Source of the DNA: Planctomycetales bacterium
GTDB taxonomy: Bacteria > Planctomycetota > Planctomycetia > Pirellulales > Thermoguttaceae
Assembly (NCBI GenBank): GCA_007122045.1
Contig: SKJM01000359.1
Span: 1 to 7,945, forward strand
DNA: 7,945 nt
Direction of reading: 5' to 3'
Part shown: positions 5,310-7,945 of the stretch, one piece after another
How the letters are laid out: each line of letters starts with the position of its first letter
Position numbering within the stretch: position 1 is the stretch's first letter
Translations under genes and position numbers: made by a program
Notes under the pieces: model-generated
What the model was told of the DNA's origin: nothing
Database searches by the model: none
The model's input: the letters and a program-made list of their open reading frames with translations, nothing else

Positions 5310-5885
5310 CTGCTCCACCGCCGGCGGGGTGCGGTATCGGATGCTCTGGCCGGCCGCGGCGCGGGCGCGGATGTCGCTGCTGCTGAGCCCGATGGCCGGC
5401 ATGTCGAACTGGTGCCGGGCGAAGTGGGCCACGCGCTGCCGGTCGGCAATCGCCAGGAGGCAGTCGAAATTGGGCTCGGCGGCTCCCGGACGCCGCACGG
5501 CGGCGATCGTCGCCAGTTGGCACACCCGCTCCGCACGGCGCCAGTGGGGCAGGTCGTGCAGCATGTCGGCGCCGACGAGGAATACCAATTCGCGCCCGGG
5601 CTCGGCGGCGTGCAGCGTCTCCAAGGTGTCGACGGTGTAGCTGGTGCCGCCGCGGCGCGCCTCCATGTCGGATACGCGGAACGCCGGGTTGCCGGCCGTG
5701 GCCAGTTCGAGCATCTGCATCCGCAGGGCGATGTCGGTCTGCTCCTGCCCGCGCTTGTGCGGGGCGCCCGCCGCCGGCAGAAACCACACCTCCTCGAGCC
5801 CAAGCTGTTCCCGCGCGCACTCGGCCAGCAACAGGTGTCCGAAGTGCACCGGGTCGAAGCTTCCGCCGAGCAGGCCTAATCGCAT
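5280..5885 (-). CDS. nadD: Nicotinate-nucleotide adenylyltransferase
   Basis: The 201-residue product has the nucleotidyltransferase signature GGSFDPVHFGH (7-17, with the HxGH-type residues His14 and His17), a PHK motif (42-44) that in NadD follows the nicotinate-binding region, and the C-terminal SSSDIR (168-173), the counterpart of the ISSTxIR ATP-binding motif. The length is typical for the family. It joins nicotinate mononucleotide to the AMP part of ATP to make deamido-NAD in cytoplasmic NAD synthesis. The frame stays open upstream to 6095, but the ATG at 5885 sits immediately before the conserved first strand and has a modest AAGGT site 5 bases upstream. It is divergent from priA across 115 bases, and its 3' end meets the 86-residue gene. 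The more common neighbours of nadD (obgE, proA, rsfS) are not seen here. Confidence 0.95.
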   Translation of the reverse strand: MRLGLLGGSFDPVHFGHLLLAECAREQLGLEEVWFLPAAGAPHKRGQEQTDIALRMQMLELATAGNPAFRVSDMEARRGGTSYTVDTLETLHAAEPGRELVFLVGADMLHDLPHWRRAERVCQLATIAAVRRPGAAEPNFDCLLAIADRQRVAHFARHQFDMPAIGLSSSDIRARAAAGQSIRYRTPPAVEQFIAGHRLYR

Positions 5886-5915
5886 AGGGGACCTTATTGT
5901 GAACTCCAACGCACC

Positions 5916-5944
5916 TTGCAAGCGCGAGCGGGCGGTGGGATATT
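5916..5944 (+). promoter_or_regulatory. Candidate promoter for priA
   Basis: TTGCAA (5916-5921) and GATATT (5939-5944) are spaced by 17 bases and each matches 4 of 6 consensus bases. The start would be near 5951, with a leader of about 50 bases. The leader contains TAGGAGA (5954-5960), too far from the ATG to act as its ribosome site. The match is partial and unproven. Confidence 0.27.
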
Positions 5945-6000
5945 CACTAATCGTAGGAGATCGGCTTCCGCAGTGGAACACCCCACAGACTGTACCCACC

Positions 6001-7945
6001 ATGCCCCACCAGCAGCGGCTTTTCGATACCGAACCGGCGCCTTGGGAACTCGACGCCCGGCAGTCGCGGCTTGTGGCCACCGTGGTGTTCCCCACCGGCC
6101 CGCGGCGGGCGTTCGACTACGCCGTGCCCGACCGGCTGCGCGAAACGCTCGAACCCGGCTGCCGCGTCGAGGTGCCTTTCGGGCGCGGCAACCGGCCGCA
6201 GGTGGGCTACTGCACCGAGTTGGCGGACCGGCCGGCGGGCGGCCGCGAACTGAAGACCATCGCCGAGCAGGTCGATGCCCGCTCGCTGCTCCGTCCCGCC
6301 ATGCTGCGGCTGACGCAGTGGATCGCCGACCGCTACCTGTGCGAGTGGGGCCAGGTGCTCGAAGCGGTGCTGCCGGCGGGCGTGCGGGGCCGGGCGGGCA
6401 CGCGGCTGACGACCGTGCTCGACGTGCCGCCGGAGGTGGCCGGCCGGCTCAAGGAACTGAAACTGGCGGCGAAGCAGGCGGCGGTGATGCGGGTCCTGGC
6501 CGCGTCGGAAGGCCCGCTTACCCCCGGCGAGCTGGCCCGGCTGGCCCGATGCGGCCAGGGGCCCATTACGGCGCTGCGGCGCCGGGGGCTCATCGCCGCT
6601 CGAACCGGGCGCGTTCGCCAAGAAAGACCGGAAGCCGCCGCGACGCCCATCGAACGGCCGGCCATTGTACCCAATCGCGACCAGCAGGCGGCCCTCGGCG
6701 CCGTCCTGGCCGCGCTGCACTCGCGGGAACATCAGACCATCCTGGTTCATGGCGTCACCGGCAGCGGCAAGACGGAAGTGTACATCCGCGCGATCGAGGA
6801 GGTGGTCGGCTTCAAGCGGCAGGCCATTGTGTTGGTGCCGGAAATCAGCCTGACGCCGCAAACGGTCGAGCGGTTCCGTGCGCGGTTCGGGCGGGTGGCC
6901 GTGCTGCACAGCCACCTCAGCGACGCCGAGCGGCAAGGGCACTGGCAACGGATTGCCGACGGCGAGGTGCCGGTGGTGGTGGGCGCCCGCAGCGCCGTAT
7001 TCGCGCCGGCGCCGCACCTGGGGCTCATCGTGCTCGACGAGGAGCAGGAGGGCTCGTTCAAGCAGGATTCGGTGCCCCGCTACCACGCCCGCGACGTCGC
7101 CCTCCAGCGCGCCCGCATGGAAGGCATCCCCCTGGTGCTCGGCTCGGCCACGCCGTCGCTGGAAAGCTGGCACCGGGCGCAGCGGGGCGAGTTCCGGCTG
7201 ATCGAGTTGCCCCACCGCGTGCTCGACCGGCCCTTGCCCGAGGTGGGCATCATCGACCTGCGGGCCCGGCTCGACAAACGGGGCGACCGCGGCGCCGTCA
7301 GCCGGCAGTTGCACCAGGCGATGCGTTTGGCGCTGGACGCGGGCGGGCAGGTGATCCTGCTATTGAACCGGCGCGGCTTCTCGACGCACATTCAGTGCCA
7401 GGCCTGCGGGCACGTGGTGCGCTGCCCGGAATGCGACATCGCCCTGACGCACCACCGCACCCAGGAAATCGCGCTGTGCCACTATTGCGACCACGAGATC
7501 CCCGCCCCGGCCGTCTGCCCGGAATGCAGCTTCACCGGCATCCGCTACGGGGGGCTGGGCACGCAGCGGCTGGAGGCCGAGGTGCGCGCCCGCTTCCCCG
7601 GCGTGCCCTGTTTGCGCATGGATACCGACACGATGCAGGGCCGCGGGGCGCACGACCGCGCGCTGGCCGCGTTCCGCGCCGGCGAGGTGAAGGTCCTGCT
7701 GGGCACGCAGATGATCGCCAAGGGGCTCGACTTCCCGAACGTGACGCTGGTGGGCGTGATCAACTCCGACGTCGCCCTGCACCTGCCCGACTTCCGCGCC
7801 GCCGAGCGCACGTTCCAGCTCGTCACCCAGGTGGCGGGCCGCACGGGCCGGGGGCCGAAGGGGGGCCGGGTGCTGGTCCAGACGTTCAGCCCCGACCACC
7901 CGGCCATCCGCGCCGCCGCCCGGCACGACTACACCGCGTTCGCCC
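6001..7945 (+). CDS. priA: Primosomal protein N' (replication-restart helicase PriA), 3'-partial
   Basis: 648 codons are visible before the right edge; family members are usually 730-800 residues, so the C-terminus is missing. An N-terminal DNA-binding domain begins near RLVATVVFPTG. Walker A is GVTGSGKTE (251-259), the Walker B region is DEEQEGSFKQ (346-355), and GSATPS (381-386) follows. Eight zinc-binding cysteines are all present (466, 469, 475, 478, 493, 496, 506, 509). Next come GTQMIAKGLDFPNV (568-581) and QVAGRTGRG (610-618). PriA recognises stalled forks, unwinds DNA 3' to 5' and helps reload the replicative helicase. The usual DEEH box reads DEEQ here. Codons upstream of 6001 are also open, but the ATG is preferred because the product then begins MPHQQRLFDTEP, similar to planctomycete PriA starts I recall. 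No Shine-Dalgarno sequence precedes it. Antisense frames under the gene are spurious. Confidence 0.95.
   Translation, partial: MPHQQRLFDTEPAPWELDARQSRLVATVVFPTGPRRAFDYAVPDRLRETLEPGCRVEVPFGRGNRPQVGYCTELADRPAGGRELKTIAEQVDARSLLRPAMLRLTQWIADRYLCEWGQVLEAVLPAGVRGRAGTRLTTVLDVPPEVAGRLKELKLAAKQAAVMRVLAASEGPLTPGELARLARCGQGPITALRRRGLIAARTGRVRQERPEAAATPIERPAIVPNRDQQAALGAVLAALHSREHQTILVHGVTGSGKTEVYIRAIEEVVGFKRQAIVLVPEISLTPQTVERFRARFGRVAVLHSHLSDAERQGHWQRIADGEVPVVVGARSAVFAPAPHLGLIVLDEEQEGSFKQDSVPRYHARDVALQRARMEGIPLVLGSATPSLESWHRAQRGEFRLIELPHRVLDRPLPEVGIIDLRARLDKRGDRGAVSRQLHQAMRLALDAGGQVILLLNRRGFSTHIQCQACGHVVRCPECDIALTHHRTQEIALCHYCDHEIPAPAVCPECSFTGIRYGGLGTQRLEAEVRARFPGVPCLRMDTDTMQGRGAHDRALAAFRAGEVKVLLGTQMIAKGLDFPNVTLVGVINSDVALHLPDFRAAERTFQLVTQVAGRTGRGPKGGRVLVQTFSPDHPAIRAAARHDYTAFA

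Noticed and set aside
5886..6095. N-terminal extension of nadD by 70 codons
   Set aside because: The NadD fold begins at the first residues after the ATG at 5885, and the extension would overlap the start of priA on the other strand.
5947..7314. 455-codon open frame on the minus strand
   Set aside because: It lies antisense to priA, whose motifs are unambiguous, and the protein is a low-complexity His/Arg/Pro/Ala-rich sequence.
1..7945. A new defence, secretion or biosynthetic system
   Set aside because: The genes are housekeeping (nadD, priA), regulatory (kinase), catabolic (sulfatase, hydrolase) or single unknowns; nothing clusters into a multi-gene system, and the only defence-like piece is a truncated Fic fragment.

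Overview
The window is a GC-rich (about two-thirds G+C by eye), gene-dense stretch that looks like chromosomal DNA of a planctomycete, probably of the Pirellulales group. Grounds, from memory of the families and without a database search: a secreted formylglycine-type sulfatase, two small conserved genes that I associate with this phylum (a lipoprotein and an 86-residue protein with a GGSGGGGC loop), a soluble histidine kinase whose H-box region matches planctomycete kinases, and several starts with weak or no Shine-Dalgarno sequence.

Layout. Positions 1-260 (minus) hold a 5'-truncated Fic-family fragment that runs off the left edge. Positions 329-2497 (minus) hold a two-gene operon: an exported sulfatase followed, 27 bases later, by a cytoplasmic alpha/beta hydrolase. 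A non-coding stretch of 510 bases follows (2498-3007). Positions 3008-3667 (plus) encode a conserved lipoprotein of unknown function. It converges, with only 4 bases between stops, on a NtrB-like soluble histidine kinase (3672-4508, minus, GTG start). A second stretch of 502 bases (4509-5010) carries the divergent leaders of the kinase and of the 86-residue gene (5011-5271, plus). That gene converges with an 8-base gap on nadD (5280-5885, minus), the NAD-biosynthesis adenylyltransferase. Divergent from nadD across 115 bases is priA (6001 onward, plus), the replication-restart helicase, cut by the right edge after 648 codons.

How the genes relate: priA and nadD are housekeeping genes. The sulfatase/hydrolase pair looks catabolic (desulfation outside the cytoplasm, ester or amide hydrolysis inside), but the substrate cannot be read from the sequence. 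The kinase has no partner regulator here.

I see no CRISPR array, transposase, phage gene, rRNA or tRNA, and no convincing new defence or mobile system. The more notable items are the Fic remnant, hairpins placed just after stop codons (including both convergent junctions), departures from consensus in the sulfatase and PriA active sites, and two conserved genes of unknown function.
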